Below the pieces are notes generated by a model. It searched no databases and was not told the DNA's origin. It worked only from the letters and a program-made list of their open reading frames with translations. Below, in pieces: positions 8,953 to 14,800 of a stretch of DNA of 14,800 bases. The DNA is taken from NCBI GenBank assembly GCA_046155815.1, contig JBJXFY010000170.1, positions 1 through 14,800 on the forward strand, written 5' to 3'. How positions within the stretch are numbered: position 1 is the first letter of the stretch; the number at the start of each line of letters is the position of its first letter. The stretch comes from JBJXFY01 sp046155815 (GTDB lineage: Bacteria > Verrucomicrobiota > Verrucomicrobiia > Limisphaerales > CAIMTB01). A program made the translations under genes and the position numbers.

Positions 8953-9417
8953 TCAAAAGGCTGTCCACGCAACAGTTCCAAGGGCCGGCCGCTGCCGGCA
9001 ACGCCCTCCGCCCTCCAGCCGACGGGTGGACGTTTCCTGGAATGCTGCGGACGAATCTTGGGAACGCCTGCGTGTTTGTCTTCCAGGGGCCGGCACCACG
9101 AACAAACGCCTCGACGTTTCAAGGAAACCCCGGGGCCTCTCAAGGAAAGGCCGACACGTTTCCAACAAAGGCCAAGGTCTTTCCGGCAAACGCCTCGCCG
9201 TTTCGTTGTATGGCCTGGTCGTTGGTTGAAAACGTCCCGGCCCTTCCCGCAAACGCCTTGGCGTTGGCTTGAATGGCCGGGGACCTGGTTGAAACCGTCC
9301 GGACGTGCGTCGGAAAAGCCGGGGCGCCTGCGGCGACCGGCCGGCAGTCTGCCGCAAATGACCCGGTCCCGCCCGGAAAGGCCCTGGTGCTGGCTGGAAA
9401 AAGAGCGAAGCCCGGCC
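8935..9417. repeat. Array of ~23 degenerate 21-bp dyad repeats
   Basis: The sequence can be cut into 23 consecutive 21-bp units with no phase slip. The best-conserved units lie from 9103 to 9312. The column consensus has a 16-bp dyad, AAASGCC-NN-GGCGTTT, followed by a 5-bp linker usually ending in G. Clear examples are the unit at 9103 (AAACG...CGTTT arms), the unit at 9187 (AAACG...CGTTT) and the unit at 9250 (ACGCC-TT-GGCGT). Outer units (8935-9102 and 9313-9417) are more diverged. Because 21 bp is seven codons and stops are rare in the unit, several long overlapping open frames on both strands run through it. I regard these as by-products. The 21-bp period equals two turns of B-DNA. Confidence 0.85.
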
Positions 9418-9660
9418 CGGCAGGCTGTTGAAAAACGAGGTGTCAGGCGACGATCCGGGGCAGGCCCACGCCCGGGAAGCGGTCTGGAGAACCACCCAGC
9501 CTTGGAGCCTCCGGTCCGGCACGGCGGGTCCCGGCCCGCGTACAACCGCCGCGTCCAATCCGCCACCGCCAGCCCCGCGCCGGCCGGAACGGGACTGCCG
9601 CGCAGGCTTTCCGCTTGACGCTCCGGCGCGCACCGAACCAATCCTTTCCCAGGTGGAAAA
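9418..9660. other. Non-coding stretch after the repeat array
   Basis: No open frame here has family-like sequence. The stretch starts with a decayed continuation of the repeat phase, then CAGGCTGTTGAAAAAC (9421-9436), which resembles some insertion-sequence ends but has no partner in the window. The rest is GC-rich sequence without recognisable signals. Confidence 0.4.
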
Positions 9661-9662
9661 CT

Positions 9663-9729
9663 TCTGCCTATCCCGCTAAAGCTCACGCTTTTTCTGCCTT
9701 TGCCGGATAGGCAGACGTTTTTCTGCCTA
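9663..9729 (+). promoter_or_regulatory. Competing hairpins in the leader of the small gene at 9753
   Basis: Three TCTGCCT copies (9663-9669, 9693-9699, 9722-9728) surround one inverted copy (AGGCAGA, 9709-9715). TCTGCCTATCC (9663-9673) pairs over 11 bp with GGATAGGCAGA (9705-9715). Alternatively TAGGCAGA (9708-9715) pairs over 8 bp with TCTGCCTA (9722-9729) around a 6-nt loop. The pairings exclude one another, as in attenuators or protein-binding switches. The last arm ends 23 nt before the ATG. Regulatory function is inferred from structure and position only. Confidence 0.5.
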
Positions 9730-9752
9730 AACAGCGTTCGCTTAAAAATTGT

Positions 9753-10181
9753 ATGTCGAAACCCAAGTTCCAGATCGGCAGTGGGCCATTCGTTCGAGTT
9801 TCCCTTCCGAGCAAGGCACCTGGCGACGGAGACAAGTTCCGGGGTAAGGCGGTAGTCTCCTGCAACAGTCTCCAATGCTCGGCTGAAGTGGAGTTCACAA
9901 GGTCTGAACTGGATCAATTCGTGAAGCACCTTGAGCGAGTCCATAAGACATTACGCGGCGACTTTCATCTGGAATCGTCTGATACTCGGTTCCGATTTGT
10001 TGGAGCCGCCGACAACAAGGGAAGAGTTCGGATCGATGTATCGGTTTCTGGATTCCAGTTTTCACAGCCTGAGAACAACGAGCGGGCTGCCTCCGCCACC
10101 TTTACGTGCTTTCCGCAAGAGCTCGAAGGTGCCATAACTGAACTAACCAAAGCGAACAAGGCGGTGGACTCAACGCGCTAA
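9753..10181 (+). CDS. Small hypothetical protein, possibly WapI/DUF6228-like; likely cassette gene
   Basis: A 142-residue cytoplasmic protein, clearly less GC-rich than the flanking genome. The pattern is beta-rich: VVSCNSLQCSAEVEFTRSEL, a helix (DQFVKHLERVHKTLRG), FHLESSDTRFRFVGAADNKG, VRIDVSVSGFQFSQPE and ASATFTCFPQELEGAITEL. The strand-helix-strand order with a FHLES/RFRF pair reminds me of WapI-family immunity-like and DUF6228 proteins. I hold that at low confidence and claim no function. The start codon has no Shine-Dalgarno; the leader contains competing hairpins. Its stop codon lies inside a GCTAAC box that resembles an attC outer core, the usual arrangement for integron gene cassettes. 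Confidence 0.65.
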   Translation: MSKPKFQIGSGPFVRVSLPSKAPGDGDKFRGKAVVSCNSLQCSAEVEFTRSELDQFVKHLERVHKTLRGDFHLESSDTRFRFVGAADNKGRVRIDVSVSGFQFSQPENNERAASATFTCFPQELEGAITELTKANKAVDSTR

Positions 10182-10208
10182 CGCGCGCGAGTTACTTTCG
10201 AAGTTAGC
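10177..10208 (+). repeat. Short inverted core boxes resembling a deleted attC site
   Basis: GCTAAC (10177-10182) and GTTAGC (10203-10208) form a 6-bp inverted pair identical to the outer boxes of the good attC at 13202-13295. Only 20 nt lie between them, with no L-box pairing, too short for a working attC. The left box overlaps the stop codon of the gene ending at 10181. It could be a truncated attC, or a chance inverted repeat. Confidence 0.4.
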
Positions 10209-10278
10209 TGGCCAACCGACCTACCCAGAAACGTCGAGCCCAAAGATCACGATTTGCTAAACGAACAAACTACCAAAT

Positions 10279-10283
10279 AGGAG
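10279..10283 (+). promoter_or_regulatory. Shine-Dalgarno sequence of the first DUF1254 gene
   Basis: AGGAG ends 8 nt before the ATG at 10292, a near-ideal spacing. It is stronger than most ribosome-binding sites in this window, in line with the gene having a different origin. Confidence 0.75.
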
Positions 10284-10291
10284 AGCAACGG

Positions 10292-11683
10292 ATGAAAACC
10301 ACATGTCCGATGATACTTTTCGCCACCGCGCTTGCTTTCGGGCTGGCGTTCACGTTCACCACCCGCGCTACTGCTGCCCCACCGTCAACTGCGGAGATAA
10401 AAGCAATCGCGAAGGAAGCGATCATTTACGCATATCCGATGCTCTATGGCTACAAGACCATGCAGGAGCAGACGCAGGATCAGTTCTCGGCCGCTTACAT
10501 CGGCGGCTTCGGGCGGTTCCGGCATTACTCAAAGACCTACACACCGGCCGATACCGACATCGTCACACCGAACAACGACACGCCGTATTCCTGGGCGTGG
10601 CTGGACCTGCGCAGCGAGCCGTGGGTGCTGACCGTTCCGGCTGTGCCCAAGGATCGCTACAATGTTTTCCAATGGGTTGACCTCTACACGCACAACTTCG
10701 CCTACGTGGGTGTGCGAGCTACGGGCTACGAAGCGGGCAGCTATCTTTTCGCCGGACCGAACTGGAAGGGCGAAAAACCGGCGGGCATCAAGAGCGTGTT
10801 TCAATCCGAGAGTGAGTTCATCGGCACGCTCACTCGCACGAGCACGAAGGGCGCGGATGACACGGTCAATGTCCGGGCAATGCAGCAGAAATATGTGCTG
10901 CAACCATTGAGCGAATTCGTTGGCGGACGTCCGCCCGCTCAAGCCCCCGCGGTCGCCTGGCCTTCATGGAATGAGAAGCGCGCACTCTCGGGGGAATTCG
11001 TCTCCTACGTGAATTTCCTGCTCCAGTTCGTCAAACTGCACAACTCCGAGAAGGCGCTGCTCGAACGCTTTGCAAAGATCGGTATCGGGCCCGGAGTTGA
11101 CTTCAATCTGGCCACCCTGCCCAAGGAAACCCGCGAGGCGATTGGGGCCGGAGTGGCGGATGGGCTGAAGGAGATTGAGACGGAGACCGGCAAGATAAAG
11201 AGTTCCGCAGGCCTGTTCGGAACGCGCGAGTTCCTCAAAAACGACTACATGAAACGCGCGAATGGCGTCATGATCGGCATCTATGGCAACTCGTTGGAGG
11301 AGGCGTATTACTCCTCGTGGGCTAACGACAGCACCGGCCAGCCGCTCGACGGAAAGAATCAGTATCAGATTCGCTTCGAGAAAGACGCGATGCCGCCGGT
11401 GAAGCTGTTCTGGTCCGTCACGATGTATAGCCTCCCGCAGCGGCTGCTCGTCGCGAATGAAATCGAACGCTACTCCATCGGCGACCGCACGGAAGGTTTC
11501 AAGCCGGCGGCGGATGGCTCACTGACTATCTACATCCAGAGCACGCCACCGGCTGGCGACAAGAAAGCCAACTGGCTTCCCGCTCCAGCCGGTCCGTTCT
11601 TCATGGTTGGCCGCTTCTACGGCCCTGACCAAGCGCTGCTGGATGGCTCTTACAAGGTGCCCGGTCCCGAGCCGACAAATTGA
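10292..11683 (+). CDS. Secreted DUF1254/DUF1214 protein (copy 1)
   Basis: A 463-residue protein with a signal peptide (MKTTCPMILFATALAFGLAF to about TRATAA, residue 29). The N-terminal DUF1254 domain shows AKEAIIYAYPMLYGYKTM, VTPNNDTPYSWAWLDLR, YNVFQWVDLYTHNFAYVG and GSYLFAGPNWKG. The C-terminal DUF1214 domain shows KLFWSVTMYSLPQRLL, RYSIGDRTEGF, ADGSLTIYIQ, NWLPAPAGPFFMVGRFYGP and a final LDGSYKVPGPEP. These are the standard blocks of a large family of periplasmic or extracellular proteins without a settled biochemical role. It is followed after 43 bp by a diverged paralogue. Base composition is less GC-rich than the chromosome around it. Family assignment is firm; function is unknown. Confidence 0.92.
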   Translation: MKTTCPMILFATALAFGLAFTFTTRATAAPPSTAEIKAIAKEAIIYAYPMLYGYKTMQEQTQDQFSAAYIGGFGRFRHYSKTYTPADTDIVTPNNDTPYSWAWLDLRSEPWVLTVPAVPKDRYNVFQWVDLYTHNFAYVGVRATGYEAGSYLFAGPNWKGEKPAGIKSVFQSESEFIGTLTRTSTKGADDTVNVRAMQQKYVLQPLSEFVGGRPPAQAPAVAWPSWNEKRALSGEFVSYVNFLLQFVKLHNSEKALLERFAKIGIGPGVDFNLATLPKETREAIGAGVADGLKEIETETGKIKSSAGLFGTREFLKNDYMKRANGVMIGIYGNSLEEAYYSSWANDSTGQPLDGKNQYQIRFEKDAMPPVKLFWSVTMYSLPQRLLVANEIERYSIGDRTEGFKPAADGSLTIYIQSTPPAGDKKANWLPAPAGPFFMVGRFYGPDQALLDGSYKVPGPEPTN

Positions 11684-11726
11684 CCAGCTGCAAACAAATC
11701 CTCGAAGCACGAACCGTGAATTCTCC

Positions 11727-13190
11727 ATGATGACCAAGCTCACCCTCATCGCATTCGCAGCCACGCTCGTTTCCAACACACTGGCACAGGAATCCAAGCC
11801 GGAGACCCTCAAGACCCGGATCGGCGAACTGACCTTCACCCACGACTTCGCCAACGGCTATCCCGACAAGAAAACGGTCGAAAAGCTTTATGACGAGATC
11901 GACTTCCAACGTGGCTGCCAGCTCTACCTCTGGTCGCTCCCGCTCGTTTCCCTCGCCGAGTGGCAGAAGGCGCACGAGGTGACCTTCGACGCGAACTCCG
12001 GCGATGTCGTGGTTTATAACAACTACCTCGCCAAGCAGGGCATTCTCACCGCCAACGCGACCACGCCCTACATCATCAGCTTCTTCAACCTCGCCGAAAC
12101 CGGGCCGGTCGTCATCGACATGCCCGGTGGTGCCGCCGCCGGCTTCGCCGACGACATGTGGCAGCGTCCGATCATTGACATGGGCCAGACCGGCCCTGAC
12201 AAAGGCGCGGGCGGAAAGTATATTCTCTCCGGACCGGGCCAGAAGGTGGACTTGCCCCAGGGAGCATACCATGCGGCGTCTCCCACGATGAATCTCTTCT
12301 GGGGCTTCCGCGCCCTCGACAAGGATCCGGCCAAGGCCGACGCGCTGCTCAAGGCGCTGCGCATTTATCCGCTGTCAAAGTCGGCCAACCCGCCCCCGAC
12401 CCGCATCGTGGACATCACCGGCAAGCGTTGGACCCAGACCCCGCCGCGCGGCATGGACTACTGGAAGAGCCTGCACGCGATCATCCAGCGCGAACCCGTC
12501 CACGAACGCGACCGGATTTTCATGGCAATGCTCGTTCCCCTGGGCATCGAGAAGGGCAAACCCTTCGCTCCCGACGCGCGGCGGACAGCGTTGCTCACCG
12601 AAGCCGCGCTCGTCGGCGAAGCGATGGCCAAGGCGACCGATTTCGAGAAACGCCTGCCCGAGGCACATTACGCCGACGATACCCGCTGGCACTTCTCGCT
12701 CGTGCTCGATCCGTCGCAGCGCGCGGAGTTCTATGATCAACTCGACCACCGCGCCGCGTGGTTTTACGAAGCCGTCACTACCTCCAGCGGCATGGTCACC
12801 AAGTCGCCCGGCGTCGGCCAGGTTTACCTCGGCACCTATCAGGACAAGGACGGCGACTGGCTCGATGGCGCGAGAAACTACCGTCTGCGCATTCCGCCGA
12901 ACGCACCGGCCGCGCAATTCTGGTCGATGACCGTTTACGACGTTTCCACGCGTGCCCTCATCGACAACCCCACTCAACAAGCCGACCGTTCCTCCCGCAT
13001 GGACCTGCAAAAGAACCCGGACGGAAGCGTGGACCTCTACGTCGGGCCGAAAGCGCCCGCCGGTAAGGAAAGCAACTGGGTGGAGACCGTTCCCGGACGC
13101 TCCTGGTTCAGCTACTTCCGTCTCTACGGACCGACCGAGGTCCATTTTAACAGACAGTGGATCCTGCCCGATTTCGAAAAGGTGAAATGA
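11727..13190 (+). CDS. Secreted DUF1254/DUF1214 protein (copy 2)
   Basis: A 487-residue protein with a signal peptide (MMTKLTLIAFAATLVSNTLAQ). The DUF1254 part includes VEKLYDEIDFQRGCQLYLWS, TANATTPYIISFFNLAETG, PVVIDMPGGAAAGFADDMWQ and GGKYILSGPGQKV. The DUF1214 part includes YRLRIPPNAPAAQFWSMTVY, NPDGSVDLYVGPKAP, NWVETVPGRSWFSYFRLYGP and a terminal WILPDFEKVK. It is longer and clearly diverged from the upstream copy, so this is an old paralogous pair, not a recent duplication. I chose the ATG at 11727 (a second ATG follows at 11730) because an extension back to 11607 would overlap copy 1. No strong Shine-Dalgarno is seen; translational coupling is possible. Its stop is 11 bp before the attC site. 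Confidence 0.92.
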   Translation: MMTKLTLIAFAATLVSNTLAQESKPETLKTRIGELTFTHDFANGYPDKKTVEKLYDEIDFQRGCQLYLWSLPLVSLAEWQKAHEVTFDANSGDVVVYNNYLAKQGILTANATTPYIISFFNLAETGPVVIDMPGGAAAGFADDMWQRPIIDMGQTGPDKGAGGKYILSGPGQKVDLPQGAYHAASPTMNLFWGFRALDKDPAKADALLKALRIYPLSKSANPPPTRIVDITGKRWTQTPPRGMDYWKSLHAIIQREPVHERDRIFMAMLVPLGIEKGKPFAPDARRTALLTEAALVGEAMAKATDFEKRLPEAHYADDTRWHFSLVLDPSQRAEFYDQLDHRAAWFYEAVTTSSGMVTKSPGVGQVYLGTYQDKDGDWLDGARNYRLRIPPNAPAAQFWSMTVYDVSTRALIDNPTQQADRSSRMDLQKNPDGSVDLYVGPKAPAGKESNWVETVPGRSWFSYFRLYGPTEVHFNRQWILPDFEKVK

Positions 13191-13201
13191 GCGCAGAGCC
13201 A

Positions 13202-13295
13202 GCTAACAAGATCACTGGACCGAACACGGGCGGGCCGCGTCAGTCTCCGATTCTGACGCCACAGACCGCCCGCGTCGGTCAGTTCTGGCGTTAGC
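13202..13295 (+). mobile_element. attC: Integron attC recombination site
   Basis: The site folds as an attC should. Outer boxes GCTAAC (13202-13207) and GTTAGC (13290-13295) pair. A 6/6-nt unpaired spacer follows. ACT (13214-13216) pairs with AGT (13281-13283), and GACCGA (13218-13223) pairs with TCGGTC (13275-13280), leaving G13217 extrahelical. CGGGCGG (13227-13233) pairs with CCGCCCG (13266-13272). The terminal structure has a nested hairpin, CGTCAG (13238-13243) with CTGACG (13253-13258). The extrahelical base on the 5' L box, unpaired central spacer and variable terminal structure are the hallmarks recognised by IntI as folded single-stranded DNA. Orientation places it at the 3' end of the DUF1254 gene, as in cassettes. 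The GTTAGCC box deviates slightly from the strict GTTRRRY consensus. Confidence 0.88.
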
Positions 13296-13417
13296 CGCGA
13301 CAACCCACCTTGCACACTCACCGCATCAAAGCATCGTGGCAGGTCATTGAGAGACCCTGCAGCGGCGGCGAGAGGGTTCGAGGATGTTCGTCTGACCGGA
13401 ATGTGTGGAGCTGTTGA

Positions 13418-13708
13418 TCCTCAGGCCCGTCGCCAAGGAGACCGCTGCGGGACAGTTTCGTCTGGAACGAGCCTTGGACCTTCCGCGACCGACGCACGGG
13501 GCCGGGCCGCGGGCGGGGCGTATGGCGGCGGCTGGGGCGCTTCCACGTCATCTGCCTGCTGGGGTTGCTGCTGGGCGTGGGCGTGCTGCACGGCCTGCAC
13601 GCCGGGCTGGGCTGGAACCTGTACCTCGCCAACCTCGTGGCCATCGTCGTGGCGGCCGGCTGGAACTTTACGCTGAGCCTGTGCTACGGCTGGCGGACGG
13701 AGACGTGA
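13418..13708 (+). pseudogene. C-terminal fragment of a GtrA-like membrane protein
   Basis: An open stretch following an in-frame stop at 13415-13417, with no usable start codon. It reads SFVWNEPWTFRDRRTG, then a basic stretch and two hydrophobic helices (FHVICLLGLLLGVGVLHGL and LANLVAIVVAAGWNFTLSL) ending CYGWRTET. The WTFRDR turn and NLYLAN to WNF pattern are characteristic of the C-terminal half of GtrA-like domains, often fused to or near family 2 glycosyltransferases in polyisoprenoid-linked sugar transfer. The first two transmembrane helices and any glycosyltransferase part are missing upstream, where only 119 bp separate it from the attC site. I interpret it as a 5'-deleted pseudogene. 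Confidence 0.65.
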
Positions 13709-13877
13709 CGGTGGAGCCGGCTCGGAGAACCGGCCGGCGTGCGGGGAACAGCCCAGCACGTGGACGGCTCGCAGGAGCTCGCCGCTCCGGGCGCGGCGCG
13801 GACACCGCCCGGCGACAGGGCGTCGCCGCCACAACGTTGCGCTCACCGGCCGCGGCCCGGATGCTGGCCGCCCAAAC

Positions 13878-14651
13878 TTGAACCGCGTGAGCACCGCCGG
13901 CCGTCCCGTCATCCCCCCGACCCCCCCCGCCTTCTCCGGCTTCATCTTCAAGATCCAGGCGAACATGGACCCGCGGCACCGGGACCGCATCGCCTTCGTC
14001 CGCGTCGTGTCCGGGAAGTTCGAGCGCGACATGGTGGTCACGCACGTCCAGTCCGGGAAGAAGGTCCGGCTCAGCTCGTCCCATCGGCTCTTCGGCAACG
14101 AGCGCGAGACCGTGGACGAGGCTTACCCCGGCGACATCATCGGGCTGGTGGGCCATGACGGCTTCGGCATCGGCGACACGCTGACGACGGACCCGGCGAT
14201 CCGGTACGACGAGATCCCGCGCTTCACGCCCGAGGTGTTCGAGTACTTCCGCAACCCGAACCCGGCGAAGTTCAAGCAGTTCCGCCAGGGGCTGGACCAG
14301 CTCCTGCGCGAGGGCGTGGCGCAGGCGTTCCACCTCGTGGACTCGACGATGCGCATCCCGCTGCTGGCGGCGGTCGGCCCGCTGCAGTTCGAGGTGCTGC
14401 AATACCGGCTGGAGACGGAGTACGGCGCGACGGTGGTGCGGGAGCCGGCGCCGTTCCAGGCGGTGCGCTGGCTGCCCGGCCGGCGGAGCGCGGCGGACGT
14501 GGAGGGCCTGACGCTGCCGGTGGGCGCGCGCTTCGCGCTGGATGGCGAGGGTCTGCCGGCCGCGCTCTTCCCGAACGAGTGGACCGTAGGATACTTCCAG
14601 AAGCAGAGTCCCGAGGTGGCGCTGAGCGTACTGCCGGCGGGGCGGGGGTGA
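13878..14651 (+). pseudogene. prfC: Release factor RF3 C-terminal half lacking its GTPase domain
   Basis: 257 residues match domains II and III of peptide chain release factor 3: PAFSGFIFKIQANMDPRHRD, RIAFVRVVSGKFERDM, EAYPGDIIGLVGHDGFGIGD, GVAQAFHLVDS, and AVGPLQFEVLQYRLETEYGA. RF3 is normally ~530 residues and recycles RF1/RF2 by GTP hydrolysis. The N-terminal G domain (about 280 residues with the P-loop, switch II and NKxD) is absent, and no G-domain sequence occurs upstream in any frame back to the GtrA fragment. The listed start is TTG at 13878; GTG at 13889 is out of frame, and the only early ATG is inside domain II. The remaining reading frame is clean, so the truncation may be recent, or this is a free-standing domain protein. 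Confidence 0.7.
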
Positions 14652-14680
14652 GGCGGTCCGGCCGGCGGCGGGACGAAGCT

Positions 14681-14708
14681 TTGACACGCCCCGTGCATCT
14701 TCTAGCCT
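14681..14708 (+). promoter_or_regulatory. Promoter of the epimerase gene
   Basis: A perfect TTGACA (14681-14686) is followed after 16 bp by TAGCCT (14703-14708). The gene's ATG lies 14 bp further on, giving a very short leader. The -35 is an exact consensus match in otherwise GC-rich DNA, and the -10 keeps the TAnnnT positions. Confidence 0.6.
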
Positions 14709-14722
14709 CGCCGCACGCACCC

Positions 14723-14800
14723 ATGAGAATCGGCATCAACACGTTCCTCTTCGTCTCCCCGTTCACCACGGCCAGCGTGAAGCTGTTCCCGAAGTTCAAG
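14723..14800 (+). CDS. Sugar phosphate isomerase/epimerase (partial, runs off window)
   Basis: The first 26 codons read MRIGINTFLFVSPFTTASVK, followed by LFPKFK. This is the typical start of xylose-isomerase-like TIM-barrel enzymes of the D-tagatose 3-epimerase/D-psicose epimerase type (KIGINTFLW-SPFTT pattern). Those enzymes interconvert ketoses at C3 with a divalent metal. The catalytic Glu/His residues lie beyond the window, so activity cannot be confirmed. It has its own promoter at 14681-14708 and appears independent of the truncated RF3 gene upstream. Confidence 0.75.
   Translation, partial: MRIGINTFLFVSPFTTASVKLFPKFK

Larger units (their letters stand above)
10204..13290 (+). mobile_element. 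Putative two-gene integron cassette carrying the DUF1254 pair
   Basis: Cassettes run from the first T of one attC GTT box to the G of the next. Using the weak left box (10203-10208) and the strong right attC gives this ~3.1-kb segment. It contains two tandem secreted DUF1254/DUF1214 genes in the orientation expected for an attC at the 3' end. The right boundary is well supported and the left one is not. No integrase or attI is present in the window. Confidence 0.5.

Noticed and set aside
8935..9417. CRISPR array
   Set aside because: There are no conserved direct repeats with unique ~30-bp spacers and no cas genes. Period is 21 bp and every unit is a variant of the same dyad.
9421..9436. Insertion-sequence end (GGCTGTTGAAAAAC-like)
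   Set aside because: It resembles some IS terminal repeats, but no inverted partner, transposase fragment or target duplication is visible.
8155..9618. 487-residue plus-strand open frame with Pro/Arg repeats
   Set aside because: It is built from a shifted frame of the MGMT remnant and the translated 21-bp array. The peptide repeat follows from the 21-bp DNA period, and equal open frames exist on the other strand.
9633..9740. Second attC upstream of the small gene
   Set aside because: A GAAC/GTTC pairing is possible with GCGTTCGC near 9735, but there are no complementary L boxes or extrahelical base, so the fold is not attC-like.
8931..9944. 337-residue minus-strand open frame
   Set aside because: It is antisense to the small gene at 9753 and then the translated repeat array. 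No recognisable domain is present.

Overview
The window is GC-rich bacterial chromosome. A Verrucomicrobiota-like (PVC group) origin is my best guess. It rests on high GC, weak Shine-Dalgarno signals, and the mix of a ceramidase-like secreted protein, a ThuA-like secreted protein, paired DUF1254 proteins and a xylose-isomerase-like epimerase. No 16S or other decisive marker is present, so the phylum call is an inference.

Positions 1-7073 are ordinary, well-kept genome. On the minus strand lie a secreted ceramidase-like protein and, downstream of it, a partial sulfite-oxidase-like molybdopterin enzyme. On the plus strand follows a classic housekeeping block: the SRP RNA (ffs), dnaX, ybaB/ebfC, recR and a HAD phosphatase. 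It ends at a strong bidirectional terminator shared with the convergent rpmB (ribosomal protein bL28, minus strand). A secreted ThuA-like protein is divergent from rpmB. The DnaX protein lacks the cysteine triad of the usual zinc module.

Positions 7074-13880 look like an accessory and decaying zone. It holds a minus-strand SAM methyltransferase, a frame-scrambled O6-methylguanine-DNA methyltransferase remnant, and a short minus-strand coiled-coil-like fragment. Next comes a 483-bp array of about 23 degenerate 21-bp units (8935-9417), each built around a 16-bp dyad (AAASGCC-NN-GGCGTTT). Then come a set of mutually exclusive hairpins before a small lower-GC gene, two tandem secreted DUF1254/DUF1214 genes, and a well-formed integron attC recombination site (13202-13295) right after the second one. 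A short pair of inverted attC-like core boxes lies just before the DUF1254 pair, overlapping the stop codon of the small gene. I read this as an integrase-less gene-cassette region: a small hypothetical cassette and a two-gene DUF1254 cassette. No integrase gene is visible.

Positions 13299-14800 contain the C-terminal half of a GtrA-like membrane protein without its start, and the C-terminal half of release factor RF3 without its GTPase domain. A clear TTGACA-type promoter then precedes the first 26 codons of a sugar phosphate isomerase/epimerase that runs off the window.

The most interesting items are the 21-bp dyad array, whose period is exactly two helical turns, the attC-bounded DUF1254 cassette, and the cluster of 5'-truncated or scrambled genes around them.
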